DNA of 64,000 nt, taken from NCBI RefSeq assembly GCF_052056485.1, contig NZ_CP183948.1, positions 6,138,001 through 6,202,000 of the forward strand, in the 5' to 3' direction. The notes under the pieces were generated by a model. That model was given only the letters and a program-made list of their open reading frames with translations, did no database searches and was not told the DNA's origin. Below, one piece after another: positions 17,351-26,420 of this stretch. This DNA is from Paenibacillus_AQ nitricinens. GTDB taxonomy: Bacteria; Bacillota; Bacilli; Paenibacillales; Paenibacillaceae. The translations under genes and the position numbers were made by a program. The stretch's first letter is position 1, and the number at the start of each line of letters is the position of its first letter.

Positions 17351-17483
17351 GTTGTTGCCACCCCCTTCCTGAAATGATAGCCGATTTAAGAACTCTAAGC
17401 CCACAGACCCAGGCGGTTCATAAAAAGACAAATGAAAAGTTCTTGCCGCTGGAGTTCACCCCAGTACAAAAACATTTCCGTAG

Positions 17484-17735
17484 CTATTGTTTTAAGACGG
17501 CTGCCATCGCAGCGCCAACTTCTATTCCGCAGGCCTTGCCCAAATTTAGCATTGTATCCACGTATGTGATCTTAACACCTTGTTTGTTACAAAGCATAAC
17601 TATCCTGGAAGTAAGCCTTTGATCTCCGTCCTCTGCCACATAGACTTCTGCGGCTTGGCCCAACTCTACCGCCTTGACGGTTTGTTTGGTACCGATCTTG
17701 ACCTGAGCATCCTGTAGTCCTCTATCATCAGTCAT
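17484..17735 (-). CDS. rplGB: L7Ae-family ribosomal protein (RplGB/YbxF type)
   Basis: An 83-residue protein of the L7Ae/L30e/S12e/Gadd45 fold, which binds kink-turn RNA. Supporting features are the length, the sequence KAVELGQAAEVYVAEDGDQRLTSR and the ending YVDTMLNLGKACGIEVGAAMAAV (key residues L, G, C, G, I, A), typical of the Bacillus protein found between rpoC and rpsL. The ATG at 17735 is chosen because GGAGG is 8 nt before it; an ATG two codons earlier is only 2 nt from that site. It is the first gene after the str promoter. Confidence 0.9.
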   Translation of the reverse strand: MTDDRGLQDAQVKIGTKQTVKAVELGQAAEVYVAEDGDQRLTSRIVMLCNKQGVKITYVDTMLNLGKACGIEVGAAMAAVLKQ

Positions 17736-17787
17736 AATCATTACCTCCAATGAACAAGGATAACATGGCTACTCACGCACCTTAGAC

Positions 17788-17816
17788 ATTTTAGCATTAT
17801 CAATAGATGGTGTCAA
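17788..17816 (-). promoter_or_regulatory. SigmaA promoter of the str operon
   Basis: A consensus TTGACA at 17811-17816, 17-bp spacer, and TAAAAT at 17788-17793, about 50 nt ahead of rplGB. It should drive rplGB-rpsL-rpsG-fusA-tuf. Confidence 0.85.
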
Positions 17817-17860
17817 GAAATTCAGCAATAATATTTATCATTATTATACACAGCAGATAT

Positions 17861-17892
17861 TCGTGTCACACCTATGAATAGGTATGACACGA
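17861..17892 (-). terminator. Stable hairpin after rpoC, without a U-tract
   Basis: A 15-bp stem (TCGTGTCATACCTAT pairing with ATAGGTGTGACACGA, one G-T pair, 2-base loop) sits 22 nt after the rpoC stop. No run of T follows, so it may be a weak or factor-dependent terminator, or a 3'-end stabiliser or processing site. Confidence 0.5.
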
Positions 17893-17914
17893 GTTCACTA
17901 CCATGATTGCTAAT

Positions 17915-20900
17915 TTATTCAGCAGGAACCGGCTCTAAAGATTCAAGCGCGCTTTCTGCATTTGGATCACTTAACTTAACATTACGGTAACGATTCATAC
18001 CAGTACCTGCAGGAATCAACTTACCGATAATAACATTTTCTTTGAGTCCAAGCAACTTATCTACTTTGCCTTTGATAGCAGCATCTGTTAAGACACGAGT
18101 TGTTTCTTGGAAAGATGCAGCGGATAAGAAGGAATCTGTCTCAAGAGATGCCTTGGTAATACCGAGCAAGACTGGTTTAGCAACTGCAGGCTCTTTACCA
18201 GACAAGATGGCTTCCTTGTTAGCAGCTTCATATTCATGAATATCCGCAAACGCACCTGGTAACAGACTTGTGTCACCTGCATCAATGATACGGATCTTCC
18301 GAAGCATTTGTTTGATCATAACTTCAATGTGCTTATCATTGATCTCAACGCCCTGGTTACGATATACACGCTGAACTTCTTGCAGAATGTAGTTTTGTAC
18401 CCCACGGATCCCTTTGATTCGCAGCATTTCTTTAGGGTCAATCGAACCGTCTGTCAACTCATCGCCGGCTTCAATCTCTTGGCCTTCGCTGACACGTAGA
18501 CGTGAACCATAAGTTATGGAATAAGTCTTGGATTCTGCTTCACCTTGAACCTCGATTTCACGACGATCCTTAGTTTCACGGATTTCCTTGATTACACCAT
18601 CGATCTCACTGATTGTAGCCTGACCTTTAGGGTTACGGGCTTCAAACAACTCTTGAATACGCGGCAAACCTTGCGTGATGTCATCACCGGCAACACCGCC
18701 GGTATGGAACGTACGCATTGTAAGCTGGGTTCCTGGTTCACCGATAGATTGTGCAGCGATAATACCAACTGCTTCACCGATCTCAACGTGTTTACCAGTT
18801 GCCAAGTTACGACCGTAACATTTCTTACAAACACCATGACGAGCACGGCAGCTTAGTACAGAGCGGATTTGTAGCTTAGTTACACCAGCGTCTACGATTG
18901 CTTCCGCTTTATCTGAGTCAATCAAATCGTTGCGGTGAACAATGATTTCGCCTGTTTCTGGATGACGGACAGTCTCGAAGCAGTAACGACCTTCGATACG
19001 GTCATACAGATCCTCAATAACCTCTTTACCATCCTGAATACGACTAACTGTAAATCCTTTATCCGTTCCACAATCTTCCTCACGGACGATAACGTCCTGA
19101 GCTACGTCAACGAGACGACGAGTCAAGTAACCGGAGTCAGCAGTACGAAGTGCGGTATCGGCAAGACCTTTACGCGCTCCGTGAGTGGAAATAAAGTACT
19201 CCAAGACCGTAAGACCTTCACGGAAATTCGCTTTAATTGGCAATTCGAAAATCCGACCCGAAGGTGTTGCCATCAGACCACGCATACCACCCAGCTGAGT
19301 GATCTGCGATTTGTTACCCCGCGCTTTGGAGTCAACCATGAGCATGATAGAGTTGAAACGGTCCATCGATTTCAGCAGGATGTTCGTAAGATCATCCTTC
19401 GTTTTCGACCAGATCTCAATAACACGGTCGTACCGTTCGTCATTAGTGATCAGACCACGGCGATATTGGTTAGCAACCACATCTACCTTAGCTTCGGACT
19501 CTTTCAAGATCGTAACTTTCTCCTCAGGCACGATAACATCCGACACGGCAACGGTAACACCGGAACGTGTGGAATAAGTGAAGCCGAGTTGTTTAATTTT
19601 ATCCAAAATCATAGAGGTTTTGGTTGTATGATAAGTTTCAAAACAACGTGCGATAATCAGACCCAGATATTCTTTACCTACAGCGCTGGCTTCAGGAGCG
19701 GATTCAATCAGCTCGCGAATATCTGCACCTTTTTCATAGATAAAGTATTTTTCTGGCGTGCCGTGCAGCAAGTTAGTCTTAGTCGCTTCATTGATATAAG
19801 GGAAACTACTTGGGTAAATTTCATTAAAGATAATCTTACCGATTGTAGTAATCAACATTGCGCCTTGTTGTTTTTCCGTAAAGCAAGTCTTACCCAGTGC
19901 TTTAACTGGAATAGCTACACGAGCATGAAGTCCTGCAGTTCCGCGTTGGTAAGCTGATACAGCTTCATTTACGGTACGCAGAATCATACCTGATCCTTTT
20001 TCCTCCTTGTTGTCCATGGTCAGGTAGAAAGTACCAAGGACCATATCCTGGGAAGGTGTTACAACCGGTTTTCCGTCTTTAGGGTTCAAGATATTACCGG
20101 ATGCAAGCATGAGAATACGTGCTTCCGCTTGAGCTTCTGCTGACAGAGGAACGTGCACCGCCATTTGGTCACCGTCAAAGTCGGCGTTATAAGCCGTACA
20201 TACGAGTGGGTGAAGACGAATAGCATGACCTTCCACCAAAATCGGTTCAAAAGCTTGGATACCGAGACGGTGAAGTGTTGGTGCGCGGTTTAGAAGTACT
20301 GGGTGCTCTCTGATTACTTCTTCAAGTACATCCCATACTTCAGGACTTACACGCTCAACTTTACGTTTTGCGCTCTTTATGTTGTGGGCTAGGCCCTTAT
20401 TAACCAATTCCTTCATGACAAAAGGTTTGAACAATTCTAGCGCCATTTTCTTAGGAAGTCCGCACTGGTACATCTTGAGGTACGGTCCTACAACGATAAC
20501 GGAACGACCAGAGTAGTCAACCCGTTTACCGAGCAAGTTCTGACGGAAACGTCCTTGTTTACCTTTCAGCATGTGGCTGAGAGATTTTAATGGACGGTTA
20601 CCAGGACCCGTTACCGGACGTCCTCTACGGCCGTTATCGATGAGAGCATCGACAGCTTCCTGTAGCATCCGTTTCTCGTTCTGCACGATAATGTCAGGTG
20701 CACCAAGATCCAGCAGTCTCTTCAGACGGTTGTTCCGGTTAATAACACGACGATAGAGATCATTCAAGTCGGACGTAGCAAAACGGCCACCATCCAATTG
20801 AACCATCGGACGAAGCTCCGGAGGAATAACCGGAAGAACATCCATGATCATCCAATCAGGCTTGTTGCCGGAGTTACGGAATGCTTCAATGACTTCCAGA

Positions 20901-21526
20901 CGTTTGATCGCCCGGTTACGGCGTTGGCCTTGGGCCGTACGCAGTTCTTCTTTGAGGAATTCCAGCTCTTTATCGATGTCGATATCTTGAAGAAGCTTTT
21001 TAACAGCTTCAGCACCCATGCCGGCTTGGAAACCGTAACCGTATTTTTCACGGTAGCTACGATATTCTTTCTCGGATAGAAGCTGTTTCTTTTCCAGTGG
21101 TGTTTCACCTGGGTCAGTTACAACATACGAAGCGAAGTAGATAATCTCTTCAAGTGATCTTGGAGACATATCTAGTGCCAAACCCATGCGGCTTGGGATA
21201 CCTTTGAAGTACCAGATATGAGATACCGGAGCAGCCAATTCAATGTGACCCATACGTTCACGACGAACTTTAGCACGGGTAACCTCAACGCCACAACGGT
21301 CGCAGACTACGCCCTTATAACGGACACGTTTGTATTTACCGCAATGACATTCCCAGTCTTTTTGTGGTCCAAAGATACGCTCACAGAAAAGACCCTCTTT
21401 TTCCGGTTTCAATGTACGATAGTTAATGGTTTCCGGTTTCTTAACTTCTCCGCGGGACCATGAACGAATCTTCTCCGGAGAAGCGAGTCCGATTTTCATA
21501 AATTCAAAATTGTTAACGTCCAACAA
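17915..21526 (-). CDS. rpoC: RNA polymerase beta' subunit
   Basis: Catalytic subunit of RNA polymerase. The 1203-residue protein has the N-terminal zinc ribbon (CHCGKYK...CDRCG near 60-78), the double-psi barrel motif NADFDGDQMAVH that holds the catalytic Mg, the second zinc site with C-rich CRARHGVCKKCYG, and the trigger-loop region GEPGTQLTMRTFHTGGVAG. It starts at a TTG (21526; a second TTG follows) with GGAGGG 7 nt ahead, as in Bacillus. The C-terminus ends soon after GKLIPAGTGMNRYR. Downstream partner of rpoB in one operon. Confidence 0.98.
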   Translation of the reverse strand: MLDVNNFEFMKIGLASPEKIRSWSRGEVKKPETINYRTLKPEKEGLFCERIFGPQKDWECHCGKYKRVRYKGVVCDRCGVEVTRAKVRRERMGHIELAAPVSHIWYFKGIPSRMGLALDMSPRSLEEIIYFASYVVTDPGETPLEKKQLLSEKEYRSYREKYGYGFQAGMGAEAVKKLLQDIDIDKELEFLKEELRTAQGQRRNRAIKRLEVIEAFRNSGNKPDWMIMDVLPVIPPELRPMVQLDGGRFATSDLNDLYRRVINRNNRLKRLLDLGAPDIIVQNEKRMLQEAVDALIDNGRRGRPVTGPGNRPLKSLSHMLKGKQGRFRQNLLGKRVDYSGRSVIVVGPYLKMYQCGLPKKMALELFKPFVMKELVNKGLAHNIKSAKRKVERVSPEVWDVLEEVIREHPVLLNRAPTLHRLGIQAFEPILVEGHAIRLHPLVCTAYNADFDGDQMAVHVPLSAEAQAEARILMLASGNILNPKDGKPVVTPSQDMVLGTFYLTMDNKEEKGSGMILRTVNEAVSAYQRGTAGLHARVAIPVKALGKTCFTEKQQGAMLITTIGKIIFNEIYPSSFPYINEATKTNLLHGTPEKYFIYEKGADIRELIESAPEASAVGKEYLGLIIARCFETYHTTKTSMILDKIKQLGFTYSTRSGVTVAVSDVIVPEEKVTILKESEAKVDVVANQYRRGLITNDERYDRVIEIWSKTKDDLTNILLKSMDRFNSIMLMVDSKARGNKSQITQLGGMRGLMATPSGRIFELPIKANFREGLTVLEYFISTHGARKGLADTALRTADSGYLTRRLVDVAQDVIVREEDCGTDKGFTVSRIQDGKEVIEDLYDRIEGRYCFETVRHPETGEIIVHRNDLIDSDKAEAIVDAGVTKLQIRSVLSCRARHGVCKKCYGRNLATGKHVEIGEAVGIIAAQSIGEPGTQLTMRTFHTGGVAGDDITQGLPRIQELFEARNPKGQATISEIDGVIKEIRETKDRREIEVQGEAESKTYSITYGSRLRVSEGQEIEAGDELTDGSIDPKEMLRIKGIRGVQNYILQEVQRVYRNQGVEINDKHIEVMIKQMLRKIRIIDAGDTSLLPGAFADIHEYEAANKEAILSGKEPAVAKPVLLGITKASLETDSFLSAASFQETTRVLTDAAIKGKVDKLLGLKENVIIGKLIPAGTGMNRYRNVKLSDPNAESALESLEPVPAE

Positions 21527-21560
21527 GGAGCAACCCTCCTTAACCTAATCCTGATTTAGT

Positions 21561-21605
21561 ACCGCTTTGCCCTCCTCTGACTGTTACATCAAAAGAGGGC
21601 GCGGT
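21561..21605 (-). other. Intercistronic hairpin between rpoB and rpoC
   Basis: On the minus strand ACCGC/GCGGT (5 bp) and GCCCTC/GAGGGC (6 bp) form one interrupted stem around a loop of about 20 nt. No T-run follows it, and the rpoC ribosome site begins about 20 nt later, so it is more likely an RNA stability or processing element than a terminator. Confidence 0.5.
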
Positions 21606-21641
21606 CCTTTATAAAATGGAACTTTAAAGCTCCAAGCGTGA

Positions 21642-24600
21642 TTATTCTGCTCCGACTTCTGCGCCTTCTAAATTGAGGCTCAGCTTGTCGCCTGACGTCT
21701 CGTCCTCATCGTCCAATTCTCTCATTTCAATTTCCTGCTCGTCACCGCTAAGAATCTTAACATCCATACCCAGGGACTGCAGTTCTTTGATCAATACCTT
21801 GAACGATTCAGGAACACCTGGTTCCGGTACATTTTCACCTTTGACAATGGATTCGTACGTCTTCACGCGACCAACCACGTCATCGGATTTTACGGTCAAA
21901 ATTTCTTGCAATGTATATGCAGCACCGTAAGCTTCAAGCGCCCACACTTCCATCTCCCCGAAACGCTGTCCACCAAACTGAGCTTTACCACCCAGTGGCT
22001 GCTGCGTAACTAGTGAGTAAGGTCCTGTTGAACGGGCGTGAATCTTATCATCAACCATGTGCGCCAGTTTGATCATATGCATGACGCCGACAGTAACTTC
22101 ACGTTCGAAGCGTTCACCTGTCCGACCATCGTACAATATAGTCTTACCATTACGCTGCATGCCAGCTTCTTCCATCGTATCAAATACGTCATACTCACGC
22201 GCTCCGTCGAATACCGGCGTTGCAATGTGAATTCCCAGACGCAATGCGGCCATACCAATATGGACCTCAAGCACCTGTCCGATATTCATACGAGAAGGAA
22301 CGCCTAGAGGGTTAAGAACAACCTGTACTGGCGTACCGTCCGGAAGGAACGGCATATCTTCTTCTGGCAGGATACGAGCAACGACACCCTTGTTACCGTG
22401 ACGTCCGGCCATTTTGTCACCTTCAGAAATCTTACGTTTCTGAGCGATGTACACACGAACCAATTGATTTACGCCAGGAGGCAGCTCATCGCCGTTCTCA
22501 CGTGTAAACACTTTAACGTCAACGATAATACCATCACTACCGTGAGGAACGCGTAAAGAGGTATCCCGCACTTCACGAGCCTTCTCACCAAAGATAGCGT
22601 GTAGGAGACGCTCTTCTGCAGTCAATTCAGTTACACCCTTTGGAGTAACCTTACCAACTAGAATGTCACCAGCACTGATTTCCGCACCGATGCGGATAAT
22701 TCCACGCTCATCAAGATTGCGCAGAGCTTCTTCGCCCACGTTTGGAATATCACGTGTGATTTCTTCAGGTCCCAGTTTAGTGTCACGAGCTTCGGATTCG
22801 TATTCCTCGATATGAATCGAAGTGTATACATCTTCCTTAACTAGTTTTTCACTTAACAGGATCGCATCCTCGTAGTTGTAACCTTCCCAAGTCATGAACG
22901 CAACGACTACGTTACGACCAAGAGCAAGTTCGCCCATTTCTGTAGAAGGACCGTCCGCCAGGATGTCACCCTTCTTAACAATATCCCCTCTTTTAGCTAG
23001 AGGACGCTGGTTAATACAGGTACCTTGGTTAGAACGCATAAATTTGTGTAATTTATATTTAACGATATCACCTTTAACTTCTTTGCCTTCGACAGTCTCA
23101 ACCCGGCGCAGCCAAATTTCATTAGCTGAAGAACGTTCGATAATACCGTCATACTTAGAAACAACACATACGCCAGAATCCTTAGCGGATTTATGTTCCA
23201 TCCCTGTTCCGACCAACGGAGCTTTAGGAATTAGAAGCGGAACAGCTTGACGCTGCATGTTAGATCCCATCAGAGCGCGGTTGGAGTCATCGTTCTCAAG
23301 GAACGGAATGAGCGCCGTAGCGACGGATACGACCTGTTTAGGCGAAACATCCATGTAATCTACACGATTACTTGGCATTGTTGTAATGTTGTCAGAGTCT
23401 TTATTGTAACGAACGATTACCATGTCTTCCTTAAAGGAGCCATCTTCATCGATCAATACGTTAGCCTGAGCAACTACATAATTATCTTCCTCATCCGCAG
23501 TCAGATAATCGATTTGTTCAGTTACCTTACCCGTCTTTGGATCTACCCAACGATATGGAGCTTCAATAAAGCCATATTCGTTGATACGAGCAAAGGTGGA
23601 CAAGGAGTTGATCAATCCAATGTTCGGACCTTCCGGTGTTTCAATTGGACACATCCGGCCGTAGTGACTGTGATGGACGTCACGAACTTCAAAGCCCGCG
23701 CGTTCACGTGTCAAACCACCAGGTCCGAGTGCAGACAGACGACGTTTATGCGTAAGTTCCGCAAGTGGGTTCGTCTGGTCCATAAACTGAGACAACTGGG
23801 AGCTACCGAAAAACTCTTTAATGGACGCGATAACCGGACGAATATTGATCAGAGCTTGAGGCGTAATAGCATTAGCATCCTGAATCGACATTCTTTCACG
23901 CACAACGCGCTCCATACGGGACAAACCGATACGGAACTGATTCTGCAGAAGTTCACCTACAGAACGTAGACGACGGTTACCCAGATGGTCAATATCATCG
24001 GTATTACCAATTCCGTGAAGCAAATTAATAAAGTAGCTGATCGAGGATATAATATCAGCTTGAGTAATGTGCTTAACAGACTTGTCGATGTTGCCGTTAG
24101 CGATCAGCTTAATAACCCGACCTTCTTCAATTGGCGAGAATACGTCAATTGTTTGAAGAGGAATATCTTCACTGTCCGTAACTCCGCCAGTAACACGGTA
24201 GTTTTTAAAGGCAACATTCTTTTCGAAATACGGAATCAATTCATCAAGCAGTCTACGATCGACCATTTGGCCGGATTCTGCCAGAATTTCTCCGGTAGAG
24301 TCATCAACCAAAGGTTGAGCAAGACGTTGATTGAAAAGACGGTTCTTAATGTGCAGCTTTTTATTGATTTTGTAACGGCCTACATTAGCTAGGTCGTAGC
24401 GTTTTGGATCAAAGAAACGCGCAACCAGCAAACTTCTGGCATTGTCTAGTGTCGGCGGTTCGCCCGGACGGAGTCGCTCATAAATCTCAATAAGCGCCTT
24501 CTCCGTGGAGTCCGTGTTGTCTTTATCCAGCGTATTGCGAATATATTCATCATTGCCAAGCAATTCCAGAATTTCGGCATCACTACCGAAACCGAGAGCA

Positions 24601-25187
24601 CGCAAAAGTACGGTAACAGGAATTTTACGAGTCCGATCGATACGAACATACATAATATCCTTAGCGTCGGTCTCAAGTTCCAACCAGGCTCCGCGGTTCG
24701 GGATTACTGTGGCGGTGTAGGTTTTTTTGCCGTTCTTATCCACTTTTGTGCTGAAATAGACGCTTGGAGAGCGAACCAACTGGCTGACAATAACCCGTTC
24801 TGCACCGTTAATAATAAAAGTGCCGGTCTCCGTCATCAGCGGGAAATCTCCCATGAACACTTCCTGCTCTTTGACCTCACCGGTCTCCTTATTAATGAGC
24901 CGCACCTTTACACGCAGAGGAGCCGCATACGTCACGTCCCGCTCTTTAGCGTCGTCAACCGTATATTTCGGTTCACCCAGGCTGTAATCAATGAACTCTA
25001 GTACCAAATTACCTGTGAAATCCTGGATCGGCGAGATGTCCTGAAACATTTCCCGCAATCCTTCCTCCAAAAACCAATCATAAGATTTTTGTTGGATCTC
25101 GATCAGGTTCGGGACCTCGAGTACCTCGTTAATTCTCGCATAGCTCCGCCGAGTGCGTCGACCATACTGAACAAGATGTCCTGCCAA
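21642..25187 (-). CDS. rpoB: RNA polymerase beta subunit
   Basis: RNA polymerase beta subunit, 1181 residues, beginning MAGHLVQYGRRTRRSYARI. The rifampicin pocket reads SSQLSQFMDQTNPLAELTHK then RRLSALGPGG, with the residues usually altered in resistant mutants unchanged. The C-terminal region GGKAQFGGQRFGEMEVWALE is intact. It starts with TTG (25187) after GAGGGGTGAG. A leader of about 375 nt separates it from its promoter and contains an attenuator-like structure. rpoC follows after about 115 nt. Confidence 0.98.
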   Translation of the reverse strand: MAGHLVQYGRRTRRSYARINEVLEVPNLIEIQQKSYDWFLEEGLREMFQDISPIQDFTGNLVLEFIDYSLGEPKYTVDDAKERDVTYAAPLRVKVRLINKETGEVKEQEVFMGDFPLMTETGTFIINGAERVIVSQLVRSPSVYFSTKVDKNGKKTYTATVIPNRGAWLELETDAKDIMYVRIDRTRKIPVTVLLRALGFGSDAEILELLGNDEYIRNTLDKDNTDSTEKALIEIYERLRPGEPPTLDNARSLLVARFFDPKRYDLANVGRYKINKKLHIKNRLFNQRLAQPLVDDSTGEILAESGQMVDRRLLDELIPYFEKNVAFKNYRVTGGVTDSEDIPLQTIDVFSPIEEGRVIKLIANGNIDKSVKHITQADIISSISYFINLLHGIGNTDDIDHLGNRRLRSVGELLQNQFRIGLSRMERVVRERMSIQDANAITPQALINIRPVIASIKEFFGSSQLSQFMDQTNPLAELTHKRRLSALGPGGLTRERAGFEVRDVHHSHYGRMCPIETPEGPNIGLINSLSTFARINEYGFIEAPYRWVDPKTGKVTEQIDYLTADEEDNYVVAQANVLIDEDGSFKEDMVIVRYNKDSDNITTMPSNRVDYMDVSPKQVVSVATALIPFLENDDSNRALMGSNMQRQAVPLLIPKAPLVGTGMEHKSAKDSGVCVVSKYDGIIERSSANEIWLRRVETVEGKEVKGDIVKYKLHKFMRSNQGTCINQRPLAKRGDIVKKGDILADGPSTEMGELALGRNVVVAFMTWEGYNYEDAILLSEKLVKEDVYTSIHIEEYESEARDTKLGPEEITRDIPNVGEEALRNLDERGIIRIGAEISAGDILVGKVTPKGVTELTAEERLLHAIFGEKAREVRDTSLRVPHGSDGIIVDVKVFTRENGDELPPGVNQLVRVYIAQKRKISEGDKMAGRHGNKGVVARILPEEDMPFLPDGTPVQVVLNPLGVPSRMNIGQVLEVHIGMAALRLGIHIATPVFDGAREYDVFDTMEEAGMQRNGKTILYDGRTGERFEREVTVGVMHMIKLAHMVDDKIHARSTGPYSLVTQQPLGGKAQFGGQRFGEMEVWALEAYGAAYTLQEILTVKSDDVVGRVKTYESIVKGENVPEPGVPESFKVLIKELQSLGMDVKILSGDEQEIEMRELDDEDETSGDKLSLNLEGAEVGAE

Positions 25188-25263
25188 CTTTACTCACCCC
25201 TCATGTCTACTCACTTAAAAATTGATTGCGAACCCTTGTTTGGAACCGTATAATGGAACCATA

Positions 25264-25335
25264 CTACAAGGATTCAGTCATAAATAAAAGAAAAGCCCTT
25301 ATCGAAATCTTCGAAAAAAGAGCGCACTTATCCAT
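25264..25335 (-). CDS. Candidate 23-residue leader peptide upstream of rpoB
   Basis: A short ORF, MDKCALFSKISIRAFLLFM then TESL, in the rpoB leader, preceded by AAGGAG (spacing about 10 nt to the ATG at 25335). The intrinsic-terminator-like hairpin at 25295-25323 lies wholly inside it, so a ribosome translating it would melt the hairpin. It ends 76 nt before the rpoB start codon. There is no known family match; expression is inferred from the ribosome site and the placement only, and it may be chance. Confidence 0.35.
   Translation of the reverse strand: MDKCALFSKISIRAFLLFMTESL
25282..25323 (-). terminator. Terminator-like hairpin inside the rpoB leader (possible attenuator)
   Basis: Stem GCTCTT/AAGGGC continuing into TCGAA/TTCGA on the minus strand, followed by the T-rich run TTTTCTTTTATTT. 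It lies about 240 nt downstream of the rpoB promoter and about 100 nt before rpoB, so it would stop rpoBC transcription unless melted or bypassed. Confidence 0.6.
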
Positions 25336-25567
25336 GACCAAAATACTCCTTATCCAGTAGATTTGCCCAAAACGTACATATTATACGTCACCAAGCAACA
25401 GTTTATGCGCTATTATCTATTACCGCGTAACACTCGCTACGCCAGAGCATAGAGAACCAATTCGCAAAAAACTTGCCGTACGGCTTGCGCTAGCCGGCGA
25501 CAATATATCGCTTGACATTTTCAGCAAACTAAAGACATGGAGCCTATCTTAATACTGACATTTTATA

Positions 25568-25596
25568 ATAATACCATTATCACTATCACATGTCAA
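25568..25596 (-). promoter_or_regulatory. SigmaA promoter of rpoBC
   Basis: Consensus TTGACA at 25591-25596, 17 bp, TATTAT at 25568-25573, immediately after the methyltransferase stop codon. It implies a leader of about 375 nt for rpoB. Confidence 0.8.
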
Positions 25597-25610
25597 TAAC
25601 CTATTGATTT

Positions 25611-26210
25611 TTATTTTTGAGCTTTAATAATACGATAACCTTTATCTTTGCCCACTTCTTCTACATTTGAGAACAAGCTTTCAAGTTTAGCTACCGCTGA
25701 TGGAGCGCCCTGCTTCTTCTGAATAACAATCCACAGAAATCCACTCTCATTTAAATGCTCATAAGCTTCTTCAAAAATCTGATGCACTACAGCTTTTCCT
25801 GCACGTATCGGAGGATTGGTAAGAATCACATCGAACTTTTGTTGTTCATTCAATGCGCCGAGCACATCGCTTTCCATTACCGTAACATTCCGGATTCCAT
25901 TGTGCTGGGCATTTTCACGCGCAAGTTCTACCGCACGACTATTAATATCAATCATCGTAACTTGCCCTTTGGGGGCTAGGTATGCTGCACTTATGCCTAT
26001 CGGTCCATATCCGCAACCCACATCAAGCACTGCTGAACCGTCCGGAATATCCATAGCTTCAATGAGAACTCGACTACCGTAATCGATGTCTCCTTTAGAG
26101 AACACACCCGCATCACTTGTAAAACGAAAGCTTTTGCCTCTTAGAACGGTGTCGATGGTACGTCTGTCATGACGCACTTCCGGTTGCTGCGAATAATAAT
26201 GTTGCGACAT
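25611..26210 (-). CDS. Class I SAM-dependent methyltransferase, RsmC-like (YbxB type)
   Basis: A 199-residue protein of the RsmC/RlmG-like family. The SAM-binding motif VLDVGCGYGPIGISAAYL is at about 60-77, with acidic motif II MIDIN, and the N6/N2-methyltransferase motif TNPPIRAGKAV near 131-141. Related proteins methylate guanine N2 in 16S rRNA, but the exact target here is not shown. The Bacillus homologue (ybxB) occupies the same place between rplL and rpoB. It is separated from rplL by a terminator and by a copy of the repeat at 26272-26370, so its own promoter is unclear. Confidence 0.87.
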   Translation of the reverse strand: MSQHYYSQQPEVRHDRRTIDTVLRGKSFRFTSDAGVFSKGDIDYGSRVLIEAMDIPDGSAVLDVGCGYGPIGISAAYLAPKGQVTMIDINSRAVELARENAQHNGIRNVTVMESDVLGALNEQQKFDVILTNPPIRAGKAVVHQIFEEAYEHLNESGFLWIVIQKKQGAPSAVAKLESLFSNVEEVGKDKGYRIIKAQK

Positions 26211-26271
26211 CTCTATCCTCCCTTTCCTTTATGTTAATAGTTTGTATTCACACAACCCTACTAACTCTATC

Positions 26272-26370
26272 AAGCATAAACGCCTCTGATGTCCTTATAA
26301 GGACGGTAAGCTTTCAGCGAGAAATATAAAGATAAAGTATAGTATAAAACTTATACTTTCTTATATTTTT
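26272..26370. repeat. Two-hairpin intergenic repeat, copy A
   Basis: About 99 bp, closely similar to copies at 47862-47960 and 58818-58918, all in the same orientation. It has a left palindrome centred on GTCCTTATAAGGAC and a right hairpin formed by AAATATAA and AAGTATA pairing with TATACTT and TTATATTT. It starts directly beside the T-run of the rplL terminator. It looks like a small non-autonomous or REP-like element; no coding capacity is seen. Confidence 0.8.
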
Positions 26371-26402
26371 ATAAAATAAACCCCTTGAACAAGTTCAAGG
26401 GG
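26371..26402 (-). terminator. Intrinsic terminator after rplL
   Basis: A perfect 10-bp stem CCCCTTGAAC/GTTCAAGGGG with a 2-base loop, followed on the minus strand by TTTATTTTAT, 18 nt past the rplL stop. It closes the rplJ-rplL unit. Confidence 0.9.
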
Positions 26403-26420
26403 TTTTCAGTATAGAAGGAA

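Noticed and set aside
17351..17431. Longer N-terminus for S12 (27 extra codons)
   Set aside because: The downstream ATG has the ribosome site and matches every known S12; similar extended frames were trimmed for S10, L1, L11, CysS, McsA, L29 and LigA.
18935..19957. Plus-strand open frame of 340 codons opposite rpoC
   Set aside because: Antisense shadow of a highly conserved gene; no ribosome site and no recognisable domain.
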